From Eubacteriales bacterium (GTDB taxonomy: Bacteria; Bacillota; Clostridia; Lachnospirales; Lachnospiraceae): a stretch of DNA of 48,388 nucleotides. Shown here piece after piece: positions 17,461 to 24,887 of this stretch; position 1 is the stretch's first letter, and every line of letters starts with the position of its first letter. The DNA is taken from positions 1 through 48,388 of the forward strand of contig JAUNGV010000015.1 in assembly GCA_030524225.1 (NCBI GenBank). The letters are read 5' to 3'. Position numbers and translations under genes: made by a program. Below the pieces are notes generated by a model. The model had not been told where the DNA came from, searched no databases, and saw only the letters and a program-made list of their open reading frames with translations.

Positions 17461-17660
17461 CCATTCCGGAGCGATCTTCGCGACGGGGCAAACATCCCAT
17501 TGCCATCACGCCGAAGGCTCATCTTCTTGAACTGCGTTCAAGAAGCATCCCTCGCTACGCTCGGTCAATCTCCAATTTGCGTCTGCCATTCTCGAGCTTT
17601 GTGACGCTCCAGCACAAAGCTCGGGATTGAAAAATAAGCTATCGAGCTTATTTTTCAATC
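17461..17660 (-). repeat. dispersed multi-hairpin intergenic repeat, copy 2
   Basis: Longest of the three copies. On the minus strand it opens with a 16-bp stem (GATTGAAAAATAAGCT and complement), then GAGCTTTGTG/CACAAAGCTC, CTTCTTGAAC/GTTCAAGAAG and a GC-rich pair near the end. It closes with TCCGGAATGG before the gatC start. It shares several 10-25 base segments with the copies at 5538-5670 and 42476-42628, while stem sequences vary with pairing kept. Confidence 0.8.
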
Positions 17661-17685
17661 TTACTCCTTTCCGCTGCGTTTTTTC

Positions 17686-19434
17686 TCAGTCTCTGACCTT
17701 GATATGCACCTCGCGCAGCTGCTGCTCCGTTACGGTGTTCGGCGCGCCGCACATCAGATCCTGGGCAGTGCCGCTCATCGGGAACGCGATGATCTCACGA
17801 ATGCTGTCCTCATTGCGCAGCAGCATAATCATCCGGTCGATGCCGGGCGCCATGCCTGCGTGCGGCGGCGCGCCGAACTGGAACGCGTGATAGAGGGCGC
17901 CGAACTTATCCTTCAGCGTCTCCTCATCGTAGCCCGCGATCTCGAACGCTTTGACCATGATATCGAGGTCATGGTTTCTGACTGCCCCCGAGGAGAGCTC
18001 CACACCGTTGCAGACGATGTCGTACTGGTACGCCAGCACCTCCAGCGGATCCTTCTCCGTCAGCGCCTGCAGTCCTCCCTGCGGCATCGAGAAGGGATTG
18101 TGCGTAAAGCCGATCTGCTTCGTCTCCGGATCCCGCTCGTACATCGGGAAATCGTTGACATAGCAGAAGCGGTACGCGTTCTTCTCCAGCAGATCAAGAC
18201 GCGCGCCCAGCTCGTTGCGGATCTGGCCCGCATAATAGTTCGCCTTGTCCTCCTTGTCGGCGATAAAGAAGATCGTATCTCCCGCCTCCAGCTGTGCCAG
18301 CTCTCTCAGCTCCGGCTTCTTTTCCGCCGGAATGAACTTGTCGATCGGTCCCTTGTAGGAAAGATCCTCCGCCACCTCCAGATAGCCGAGGCCGCCCATG
18401 CCCAGCGATACCGCGAAGGAGAGGAGCTTCTCATGGAAGCCTTTGGACATATCGGCGTGCACCTTGACCGCGCGCACGGTTCTGCCAACGAAGGGCTTGA
18501 AGGTACAGGTCTGGAAGAACTCCGTCACGTCGATGATCCGCAGCGGATTGCGCAGATCCGGCTTGTCCGTGCCGAATTCCAGCATCGCCTGCCGGTAGCT
18601 GATGATCGGGAAGGGCGCTTTCGTGACCGCCGCTCCCTCGGGCGCGAACTTCTCAAACGCAGCCGTCAGCACCTCCTCGCCCACGCGGAAGACATCCTCC
18701 TGCGTCGCGAAGCTCATCTCGAAGTCGAGCTGATAGAACTCTCCCGGAGAGCGGTCCGCCCGCGCGTCCTCATCGCGGAAGCAGGGCGCGATCTGGAAAT
18801 ATTTGTCGAATCCGGACACCATCAGCAGCTGCTTGTACTGCTGCGGCGCCTGGGGCAGCGCGTAGAACTTGCCCTTGTACCGTCTCGAGGGAACAATATA
18901 GTCCCGCGCTCCCTCCGGGGACGACGCGCACAGAATCGGCGTCTGAATCTCCAGAAAGCCCATCTCCGTCATCTTCTCCCGCAGATAGGAAATGACCTGC
19001 GAGCGGAACACGATCGCATCCTTCACCTTCTCGTTGCGCAGATCAAGATAGCGGTATTTGAGACGGACGTCCTCCCGGATCTCCTTCGAAGTCTGGATCT
19101 CGAAGGGGAGCTGTGTGTACACTTTACCGAGCACGTCGATGGTTTTGGCCTCTACTTCGATGGTCCCGGTGGGGATTTTGGGATTGTACGTCTCCTCGTC
19201 TCTCTTCTCCACCAGACCCTCTACCGAGATGCAGATCTCCTTGACGATCCCCTTGAGCAGTCCGTCGTGGCGCAGCACGATCTGCAGCACGCCGTACATA
19301 TCCCTCAGATCGAGGAAAGAAACGCCGCCGTGGTCGCGGATGTTCTCCACCCAGCCCGCCACACGCACGCTCTGTCCGATGTCCGCCTCTGAAATTGTCT
19401 GCACTGTCCTGTTTCTGTACTGATTTGCTTCCAT
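17686..19434 (-). CDS. aspS: aspartyl-tRNA synthetase, probably non-discriminating
   Basis: Class II synthetase that charges tRNA with aspartate. The 582 residues show the bacterial layout: anticodon-binding OB fold (1-110), catalytic core with motif 2 near FQIAPCFRDEDARADR, an inserted GAD domain around 290-410, and motif 3 with GIDRMIMLL near the C-terminus. The ATG at 19434 has AAAGGAAAG before it; the open frame upstream belongs to the T-box leader. Its operon with gatCAB suggests it also makes Asp-tRNA(Asn), which GatCAB then amidates. Specificity cannot be read with certainty, and no asnS is in the window. Confidence 0.95.
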   Translation of the reverse strand: MEANQYRNRTVQTISEADIGQSVRVAGWVENIRDHGGVSFLDLRDMYGVLQIVLRHDGLLKGIVKEICISVEGLVEKRDEETYNPKIPTGTIEVEAKTIDVLGKVYTQLPFEIQTSKEIREDVRLKYRYLDLRNEKVKDAIVFRSQVISYLREKMTEMGFLEIQTPILCASSPEGARDYIVPSRRYKGKFYALPQAPQQYKQLLMVSGFDKYFQIAPCFRDEDARADRSPGEFYQLDFEMSFATQEDVFRVGEEVLTAAFEKFAPEGAAVTKAPFPIISYRQAMLEFGTDKPDLRNPLRIIDVTEFFQTCTFKPFVGRTVRAVKVHADMSKGFHEKLLSFAVSLGMGGLGYLEVAEDLSYKGPIDKFIPAEKKPELRELAQLEAGDTIFFIADKEDKANYYAGQIRNELGARLDLLEKNAYRFCYVNDFPMYERDPETKQIGFTHNPFSMPQGGLQALTEKDPLEVLAYQYDIVCNGVELSSGAVRNHDLDIMVKAFEIAGYDEETLKDKFGALYHAFQFGAPPHAGMAPGIDRMIMLLRNEDSIREIIAFPMSGTAQDLMCGAPNTVTEQQLREVHIKVRD

Positions 19435-19485
19435 TTCTTTCCTTTCTGCCGCAGCTTTTCCTGTGATACGGGATTCTCCGGGCAT

Positions 19486-19538
19486 ATAAAAAATCCGCCC
19501 TGAAACAGACGTCCTCCGACGCTGTTCCGGGACGGATT
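19486..19538 (-). terminator. T-box-controlled terminator of the aspS operon
   Basis: AATCCG, CC and AACAG pair with CTGTT, GG and CGGATT around a GC-rich loop, then a TTTTTT run on the minus strand. It is the terminator that the T-box antiterminator replaces when uncharged tRNA is bound. Confidence 0.92.
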
Positions 19539-19852
19539 GCAATATCTCTCCGCGGTACCACCCGTTTTGACCGCCCTGCCGTTCCGATCTTCCTCTTTCG
19601 AGTCTCTTCCGGCTGGACTTGTCCACTCCTTCACTTAACGCGTGTCACGTATCACCCTACGGCCTCTCCGCCCACCGCCTGAAAGCGCTGTCTGCAAACG
19701 GATCTGTGTTCAGATGATCTGCTCCGGAGCGTTCCCCTTGTCCATTCCGCGGACGGCGCTTTCAGCCGACGACGCCGTCTCTCTGCCGCTTCCCCGGACA
19801 GGAGTCTCCTTCTTGGCATTTCTGTTATATTCCTTGTTCTGTTGTCCTGTGA
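19486..19852 (-). promoter_or_regulatory. T-box riboswitch controlling aspS-gatCAB, overlapping GAA/AAC specifier
   Basis: The core T-box GGGTGGTACCGCG is at 19563-19551, followed by the terminator at 19538-19486. Stem I has the typical apical AGAGAG and GCTGAAAG signatures near 19780 and 19760. A helix TGTCC/GGACA (19800-19796 with 19743-19739) and a basal GGAG/CTCC (19809-19806 with 19729-19726) bracket the loop AGGGGAACG, so the specifier falls on GAAC at 19734-19731. That holds two overlapping codons, GAA (Glu) and AAC (Asn), as reported for the two-codon T-box of the Clostridium acetobutylicum transamidation operon. GAC (Asp) at 19742-19740 is an alternative but lies in the predicted helix. 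Confidence 0.9.
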
Positions 19853-19857
19853 CAGGC

Positions 19858-19886
19858 ATTGTAGCATAAAGCCGGACGGTTTGCAA
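19858..19886 (-). promoter_or_regulatory. promoter of the aspS-gatCAB operon
   Basis: TTGCAA, 17 bases, TACAAT on the minus strand, with transcription expected to begin near 19851, just ahead of T-box stem I. Confidence 0.65.
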
Positions 19887-19897
19887 GAATCCGCGCT

Positions 19898-20284
19898 TTA
19901 CTCCATCGTCTCCGGTTCCGGAGGCACCGTCTCGGTGAAGCCTGTCGGCGCGCCGCAGGACGCGCAGAACTTCGCTTCCTTTCCGATCACCGCGCCGCAG
20001 GAGGCGCAGCGCGTCTCGCCCTTGATATCGGCGATCTGCGCTTCCAGCGCCCGGATCTGGGCGAAGGCCTCTGCAATTTCCTCCACCTGGGGAAATTCCG
20101 GATTGTCCGAATGCACCTCATAGTACGCTTTTCCCAGTTCCCGGTATTTATTCTCAATCAGATTTTTCCGGGAATTGATCTCCACCGTGAGTTTCGCCGT
20201 TTCGGTGACGTCCTTCGTCTTCTGCGCGACGTCCTTGCCCGTCGCCGTCAATGCGTCGCTCAGCTTATCAAAAAAATTAGCCAT
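19898..20284 (-). CDS. zinc-ribbon protein with helical N-terminus
   Basis: A 128-residue cytosolic protein without an assigned function. Residues 1-85 form long helices, with a likely coiled coil in the LIENKYRELGKAYYEV region and in the heptad-like AFAQIRALEAQIADI stretch. Residues 93-112 form a zinc ribbon with two CxxC pairs (CASC, 13 residues, CASC). The tail is acidic and Pro-rich. The ATG at 20284 follows GGGAGGATGGC. It lies between dapL and the aspS promoter on the same strand. Similar small proteins are common in Firmicutes. Confidence 0.78.
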   Translation of the reverse strand: MANFFDKLSDALTATGKDVAQKTKDVTETAKLTVEINSRKNLIENKYRELGKAYYEVHSDNPEFPQVEEIAEAFAQIRALEAQIADIKGETRCASCGAVIGKEAKFCASCGAPTGFTETVPPEPETME

Positions 20285-20430
20285 GCCATCCTCCCTTCCG
20301 GTTCTCCCGCGTTCCGGCCGCACAGTTCTTCCCTGTTCCGCATTCTGCCGCGCCGTTTTCCAGCAAGCAACCTCGCCTCGCCGATAAAATCCGCGCACGG
20401 CAGCTCTTCTGCGGTTCTTCTGCCGTTTTC

Positions 20431-21654
20431 CTACAGCGCCATCGCCTGGATCCGCTTCATCGCCTCCACCGAATTCTCATAGGTGCCGAAGGCCGTCAGC
20501 CGGAAGTAATGCTCGCCGCTGGGTCCGAAGCCCGATCCCGGCGTTCCGACCACATTCGCGTGCTCCAGAAGATAGTCAAAGAACTCCCAGCTCGTCATGC
20601 CCTTCGGGGCCTTCAGCCAGATATACGGAGAGTTGACGCCCCCGAATGCCTCATAGCCAAACGAGAGAAGGCTCTCCCTGATGTAGCCCGCGTTCTTCAT
20701 GTAGCGGCCCACCATCTGGGCGATCTGCGCGCGTCCCTCTTCGCTGTAGCACGCTTCGCCCGCGCGCTGTACGATGTACGGAGCGCCGTTGTACTTCGTG
20801 CCGTGGCGTCTCGCCCACAGGCCGTGCAGCGCCACGCCGTTTCTGTCCTTCAAGTCCTTCGGCACCACCGTCGCGCCCAGACGCAGCCCGGTAAATCCCG
20901 CGTTCTTGGAGAAGGAGCGCAGCTCGATCGCGCAGGTGCGCGCCCCCTCGCACTCGTAAATCGAGTGCGGCACGTCCTCCTCGGAAATATACGCCTCGTA
21001 CGCGGAATCAAAGATGATCACCGCGCCGACTTTATTCGCGTAATCAACCCATCTCTGCAGCTCGGCCTTCTTCACCGCCGCGCCGGTCGGATTGTTCGGG
21101 AAGCACAGATAGATCAGATCCGGCGTCTGCTCCGGCAGTTCCGGCGCAAATCCCGTCTCCTGCGTGCAGGGCATATAGATGACGTTGCTCCATGTCTCCG
21201 CCTGCGCGTCGTACTCGCCAGTTCTGCCCGCCATCACGTTGCTGTCCACATAGACCGGATAGACCGGATCGCAGACCGCAATCCGGCAGTCCTTCTCGAA
21301 AATCTCCTGAATGTTGGCCGAATCGCTCTTGGCTCCGTCGGAGACGAAGATCTCGTCCGCCTCGATCTGGCAGCCCCTCGCCTGATAATCCGTCTGTGCA
21401 ATTGCCGCGCGCAGGAAATCATAGCCCAGATCCGGCGCATAGCCGCGGAACGTCGCGGAATTCGCCTGCTCATCCACCGCACTGTGCAGCGCGCTGATCA
21501 CAGCCGGCGGAAGCGGCTGCGTCACATCGCCGATACCGAGACGGATGATCTTCGCCTCCGGATGCGCCGCGATAAACGCGTTCGTTTTCTTCGCCACCGT
21601 CGAAAAGAGGTAGCTGCCCGGTAACTTAAGGTAATCCTGATTCGCTGTAAACAT
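20431..21654 (-). CDS. dapL: LL-diaminopimelate aminotransferase
   Basis: PLP enzyme that converts tetrahydrodipicolinate directly to LL-diaminopimelate with glutamate as amino donor, bypassing the succinyl or acetyl branches. The 407 residues match the family length. The opening (LPGSYLFSTVAKK, then IRLGIGDVTQPLP) is typical of DapL. The PLP lysine is in SFSKNAGFTGLRLG, and YLCFPNNPTGA is the cofactor-binding block. dapF follows upstream on the same strand, giving two consecutive steps to meso-diaminopimelate for lysine and cell wall. Confidence 0.96.
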   Translation of the reverse strand: MFTANQDYLKLPGSYLFSTVAKKTNAFIAAHPEAKIIRLGIGDVTQPLPPAVISALHSAVDEQANSATFRGYAPDLGYDFLRAAIAQTDYQARGCQIEADEIFVSDGAKSDSANIQEIFEKDCRIAVCDPVYPVYVDSNVMAGRTGEYDAQAETWSNVIYMPCTQETGFAPELPEQTPDLIYLCFPNNPTGAAVKKAELQRWVDYANKVGAVIIFDSAYEAYISEEDVPHSIYECEGARTCAIELRSFSKNAGFTGLRLGATVVPKDLKDRNGVALHGLWARRHGTKYNGAPYIVQRAGEACYSEEGRAQIAQMVGRYMKNAGYIRESLLSFGYEAFGGVNSPYIWLKAPKGMTSWEFFDYLLEHANVVGTPGSGFGPSGEHYFRLTAFGTYENSVEAMKRIQAMAL

Positions 21655-21753
21655 AATTTTCCTCCTGTCAGAACGTTCTTTCTCTTCTGCTCATTTTATC
21701 TTATCTGCTTATCTGCGCATTTCATCTGCGCGCTCCGCGCAGACAGTAACTCC

Positions 21754-22728
21754 CTATATAACGGGATCAATCACGCCGTCGAACACCGTCTCAGCGGGAC
21801 CGGTCATATAGACCAGATTGGTCTCTCTGTCCCACTCCACCGTGATCTCGCCGCCCAGCACCTTCACACTCACGCGCTCGTCTGTCAGCCCGTTCAAGAC
21901 GCAGGCGACGCAGGTCGCGCAGCATCCCGTCCCGCAGGCCAGCGTCTCTCCGGTTCCCCTCTCCCAGACACGCATCTCGACGTGCGCCCGGTCGATCACC
22001 CGGACAAACTCCACGTTCGTCCTGTTCGGGAAACACGGATGGCATTCCAGCGCCGGACCGATCTGCGTCAGATCCATGCCCGCCACATCGTCTGTGAAGA
22101 AGACCGCGTGGGGATTGCCCATGGAGACGCAGGTCATCCGCAGCTGCCTGCCCAGCGCCTCGATGGGCACATTCACAACCGCCTCCGCGGATTCCGCCGC
22201 ACCGGACTGCCCGCCGCAGCCACTCTGTATTCCGCACGCACCGGATTCCTCCGCGCCAGCGCCGCAGCCGCTCCGTGTCCTGTCCGCACCGGACTCCTCC
22301 CTGTCAGACTGCACGCTCACCGGAATCTGCGCCGCTTCGAGCACCGGAGCGCCCATATTGACCCGTACAGTCACCACTTTATCCTCCCTGACCGTAAGCG
22401 TCAGATACTTGATCTGCCCGCAGCTCTCCACCGTGATCTGCGTCCGGTCCGTCATCCCGTGATCGTAGACATATTTGCCGACACAGCGGATGCCGTTTCC
22501 GCACATCTCGCCGCGGGAGCCGTCCATATTGTACATCTCCATCTCGAAATCCGCAATTTCCGACGGATTGATGAAAATCACGCCGTCCCCGCCGACTCCG
22601 AAATGGCGGTCGCTGAGCCTGTGCACCAGCGCGGGCTTCTCCTCCTGCGGCACCTTCTGCGTAAATCCGTTGATATAAACGTAGTCGTTGCCGCAGCCGT
22701 GCATTTTCGTAAATTCCAGCCGCTTCAT
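21754..22728 (-). CDS. dapF: diaminopimelate epimerase with internal low-complexity insertion
   Basis: PLP-independent epimerase that converts LL- to meso-diaminopimelate. Both catalytic cysteines are present, in GEMCGNGIRC and in LACGTGCCATC. At 324 residues it is about 45 longer than usual. The excess is a Ser/Gly/Ala/Cys-rich stretch at about residues 138-182, between the two domains, built from two imperfect 15-16 residue repeats (EESGADRTRSGCG and EESGACGIQSGCG). Both flanks are normal, so the enzyme is probably active. The ATG at 22728 follows GGAAAGGAGC. dapL lies about 100 bases downstream. Confidence 0.94.
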   Translation of the reverse strand: MKRLEFTKMHGCGNDYVYINGFTQKVPQEEKPALVHRLSDRHFGVGGDGVIFINPSEIADFEMEMYNMDGSRGEMCGNGIRCVGKYVYDHGMTDRTQITVESCGQIKYLTLTVREDKVVTVRVNMGAPVLEAAQIPVSVQSDREESGADRTRSGCGAGAEESGACGIQSGCGGQSGAAESAEAVVNVPIEALGRQLRMTCVSMGNPHAVFFTDDVAGMDLTQIGPALECHPCFPNRTNVEFVRVIDRAHVEMRVWERGTGETLACGTGCCATCVACVLNGLTDERVSVKVLGGEITVEWDRETNLVYMTGPAETVFDGVIDPVI

Positions 22729-22844
22729 CCTGCTCCTTTCCGGCACAGCGTATCTGCGGTGCCATCTGACTGCCGGCCGGACATCTTCGCCTGTCGCCCG
22801 CCGACTGTCGGCTGCCGTCCCTCAGCCCGGTGCCGCGCCTCTCT

Positions 22845-23390
22845 CTACCGGTACACTGTCATCACCATCTTCGCCGTCTCGCAGATGCTGTTTCCGCTGT
22901 CCATGCTGCATTTCTGCAGATAGCGGTGCGCTTCCTCCTCAGACATATGATTTCTCTCCATCAGCAGCGCCTTTGCCTGCTTCAGAATCTTCTCCTCCTC
23001 CTCGGAGCGCTTTTTGGGCTGCTGGCGTCTGCGCCGTCTGCGCATAGCCAGCGTTCTGTCCAGCATCGCCACCGTATTGACGAGATCCTGCGTCTTCAGC
23101 GGCATCGCAAGGGAGAGCACTCCCTCCTCCCGGCAGGAAGGCAGGGACGCCTTGCCCGCCAGCAGCACCATCTCGAACGTCTCCGGCAGACTCTCCCGCA
23201 GTTCGCCGTAAATCATATCCGGCAGCTGACAGCCGCAGACAACGATGCCGTCAGAGAGACCGTCCGCCTGCGCCAGCGCCTGTGCGCCCGCCGTACAGAC
23301 CGCCGCCACCGCGAACCCGTTTCTGACCAGGAGGTTCCGGATATTTCTGGCGTCTTCAGTTTTCCGAAAAACCACAATAATGTTCGTCAA
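22845..23390 (-). CDS. ANTAR-domain RNA-binding regulator, degenerate receiver
   Basis: A 181-residue NitR-like antiterminator. Residues 1-115 have a response-regulator fold, but the acidic pocket is lost: the first strand reads IIVVFRKTED and the phosphoacceptor position in GIVVCGCQLPDM is Cys instead of Asp. A basic linker (RRRRRRQQPKKR) follows. Residues 130-181 form the three-helix ANTAR domain that binds paired RNA hairpins and stops termination. It begins 39 bases after glnA ends. In some clostridia a similar protein behind glnA controls glutamine synthetase by antitermination, so nitrogen control is the likely role. Confidence 0.85.
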   Translation of the reverse strand: MTNIIVVFRKTEDARNIRNLLVRNGFAVAAVCTAGAQALAQADGLSDGIVVCGCQLPDMIYGELRESLPETFEMVLLAGKASLPSCREEGVLSLAMPLKTQDLVNTVAMLDRTLAMRRRRRRQQPKKRSEEEEKILKQAKALLMERNHMSEEEAHRYLQKCSMDSGNSICETAKMVMTVYR

Positions 23391-23429
23391 AAAACGGTTC
23401 CCTCTCTGTCTCAGCCGCGCATGAAACGC

Positions 23430-24764
23430 TTAATACTTATTCAAATACTCCTGCAGCTCCCACTCCGAGACCTGCGTGCGGTACTCGTTCCACTCGCTCC
23501 GTTTGATCGCGATATACTTCTGCGCAAAAGAGCGTCCCAGAATATCACAGATCACTTCGTCCTGTTCCAACGCGTCGATAGCCTCCGCCAGCGTTCCCGG
23601 CAGATCCTCGACCTGGCGCGCCGTCCGCTCCTCCTGCGTCATCTCGTAAATATTGCCGTCAATCCGATCCGGCGGCATGATCCGGTTCCGGATGCCGTCC
23701 AGTCCCGCCCCCAGGCAGGCCGCGATGACCAGATACGGATTCGCCGCGGAATCCGGGCTGCGCAGCTCGATTCTGGTGTGTCCCGCATCCGCGACAGAGG
23801 GAATCCGGATCAGCGGACTGCGGTTCTTGACGCTCCATGCGACGTGAATCGGCGCCTCGTACCCGGCCACCAGACGCTTGTAGGAATTGACAAGCGGATT
23901 CGCAATCGCGGTAATCGCCCGGGCATGCTTCATCAGGCCGCCGATAAAGTAATACGCCTCCTGGCTCAGGCCGTTCGGATCGCTCCCGTCGCCGAAAATA
24001 TTCTTTCCGTCCTTGGTGAGCGAGAGATTCAGGTGCATGCCGGAGCCGTTGACTCCCTGCTTGGGCTTGGGCATAAAGGTCGCGTGCAGCCCGTGCTGCT
24101 TCGCGATCGTCCGGATCGCCAGCTTCATCGTCATGATATTATCCGCAGTTTTAAGCGCCTCGTCGTAGTGTGCGTCGATTTCATGCTGGGCCGGGGCGTT
24201 CTCGTGGTGCGTCCCGTCGATCACGAATCCCATCTCCTCCAGCGTCAGCACCATGTCCCGTCTGGCATTCTCCCCGAAATCGAGGGGCCCCACATCAAAG
24301 TATCCCGCCTGCTCGTTCGTGATCGTCGTCGGCTGGGCGTTGTCGTCGGTCTGGAACAGGAAGAACTCGCACTCCGGTCCCACCTCCAGAGAATACCCCG
24401 CCTCCTCGGCGCGTCCCAGCGCCTTTTTCAGAATATAGCGGGGATCTCCCTCGTACGGCTGCCCGTCCGGGAGATAAATATCGCAGAGCATACGCGCGAC
24501 CTTGCCCTGCTGCGGCCGCCACGGGAAAATCGCCAGCGTGTCGAAATCCGGATGCAGGTACATGTCGGATTCCTCGATCCGCGCAAATCCGTCGATCGAC
24601 GAGCCGTCGAACATACACTTGTTGGACAGCGCCCTCTCCAGCTGGCTCCGCGTCACCGCGATATTCTTCAGCATGCCAAACATATCGGTAAACTGCAGGC
24701 GGATAAATTCAATATCCTCCTCCTCTGCCAGCCTGATAATATCCTCTCTTGTCAGATGCGCCAT
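23430..24764 (-). CDS. glnA: glutamine synthetase, type I
   Basis: Dodecameric enzyme forming glutamine from glutamate, ammonia and ATP. The 444 residues are the usual GSI-alpha length. Family blocks are present: MFDGSSIDGFARIEESDM, AGYFDVGP, NGSGMHLNLSL, NPLVNSYKRLVAGYEAP and NRSPLIRIP. The ATG at 24764 follows AAAGGAGA; the frame upstream is open but has no ribosome site. It lies between nadE and the ANTAR regulator. Glutamine also feeds GatCAB and NadE nearby, though shared regulation is not shown. Confidence 0.97.
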   Translation of the reverse strand: MAHLTREDIIRLAEEEDIEFIRLQFTDMFGMLKNIAVTRSQLERALSNKCMFDGSSIDGFARIEESDMYLHPDFDTLAIFPWRPQQGKVARMLCDIYLPDGQPYEGDPRYILKKALGRAEEAGYSLEVGPECEFFLFQTDDNAQPTTITNEQAGYFDVGPLDFGENARRDMVLTLEEMGFVIDGTHHENAPAQHEIDAHYDEALKTADNIMTMKLAIRTIAKQHGLHATFMPKPKQGVNGSGMHLNLSLTKDGKNIFGDGSDPNGLSQEAYYFIGGLMKHARAITAIANPLVNSYKRLVAGYEAPIHVAWSVKNRSPLIRIPSVADAGHTRIELRSPDSAANPYLVIAACLGAGLDGIRNRIMPPDRIDGNIYEMTQEERTARQVEDLPGTLAEAIDALEQDEVICDILGRSFAQKYIAIKRSEWNEYRTQVSEWELQEYLNKY

Positions 24765-24887
24765 TTCATGCGTCTCCTTTCTTCCTGCCGCTCCGCCGCT
24801 TTCTCCGGACCGGAAGCCTTTTCTCATGCATTTATCAATCCATCCGCCTCCGGCTCTTGGCATCGGCTGTTGCATTCCTCCCTGCCC

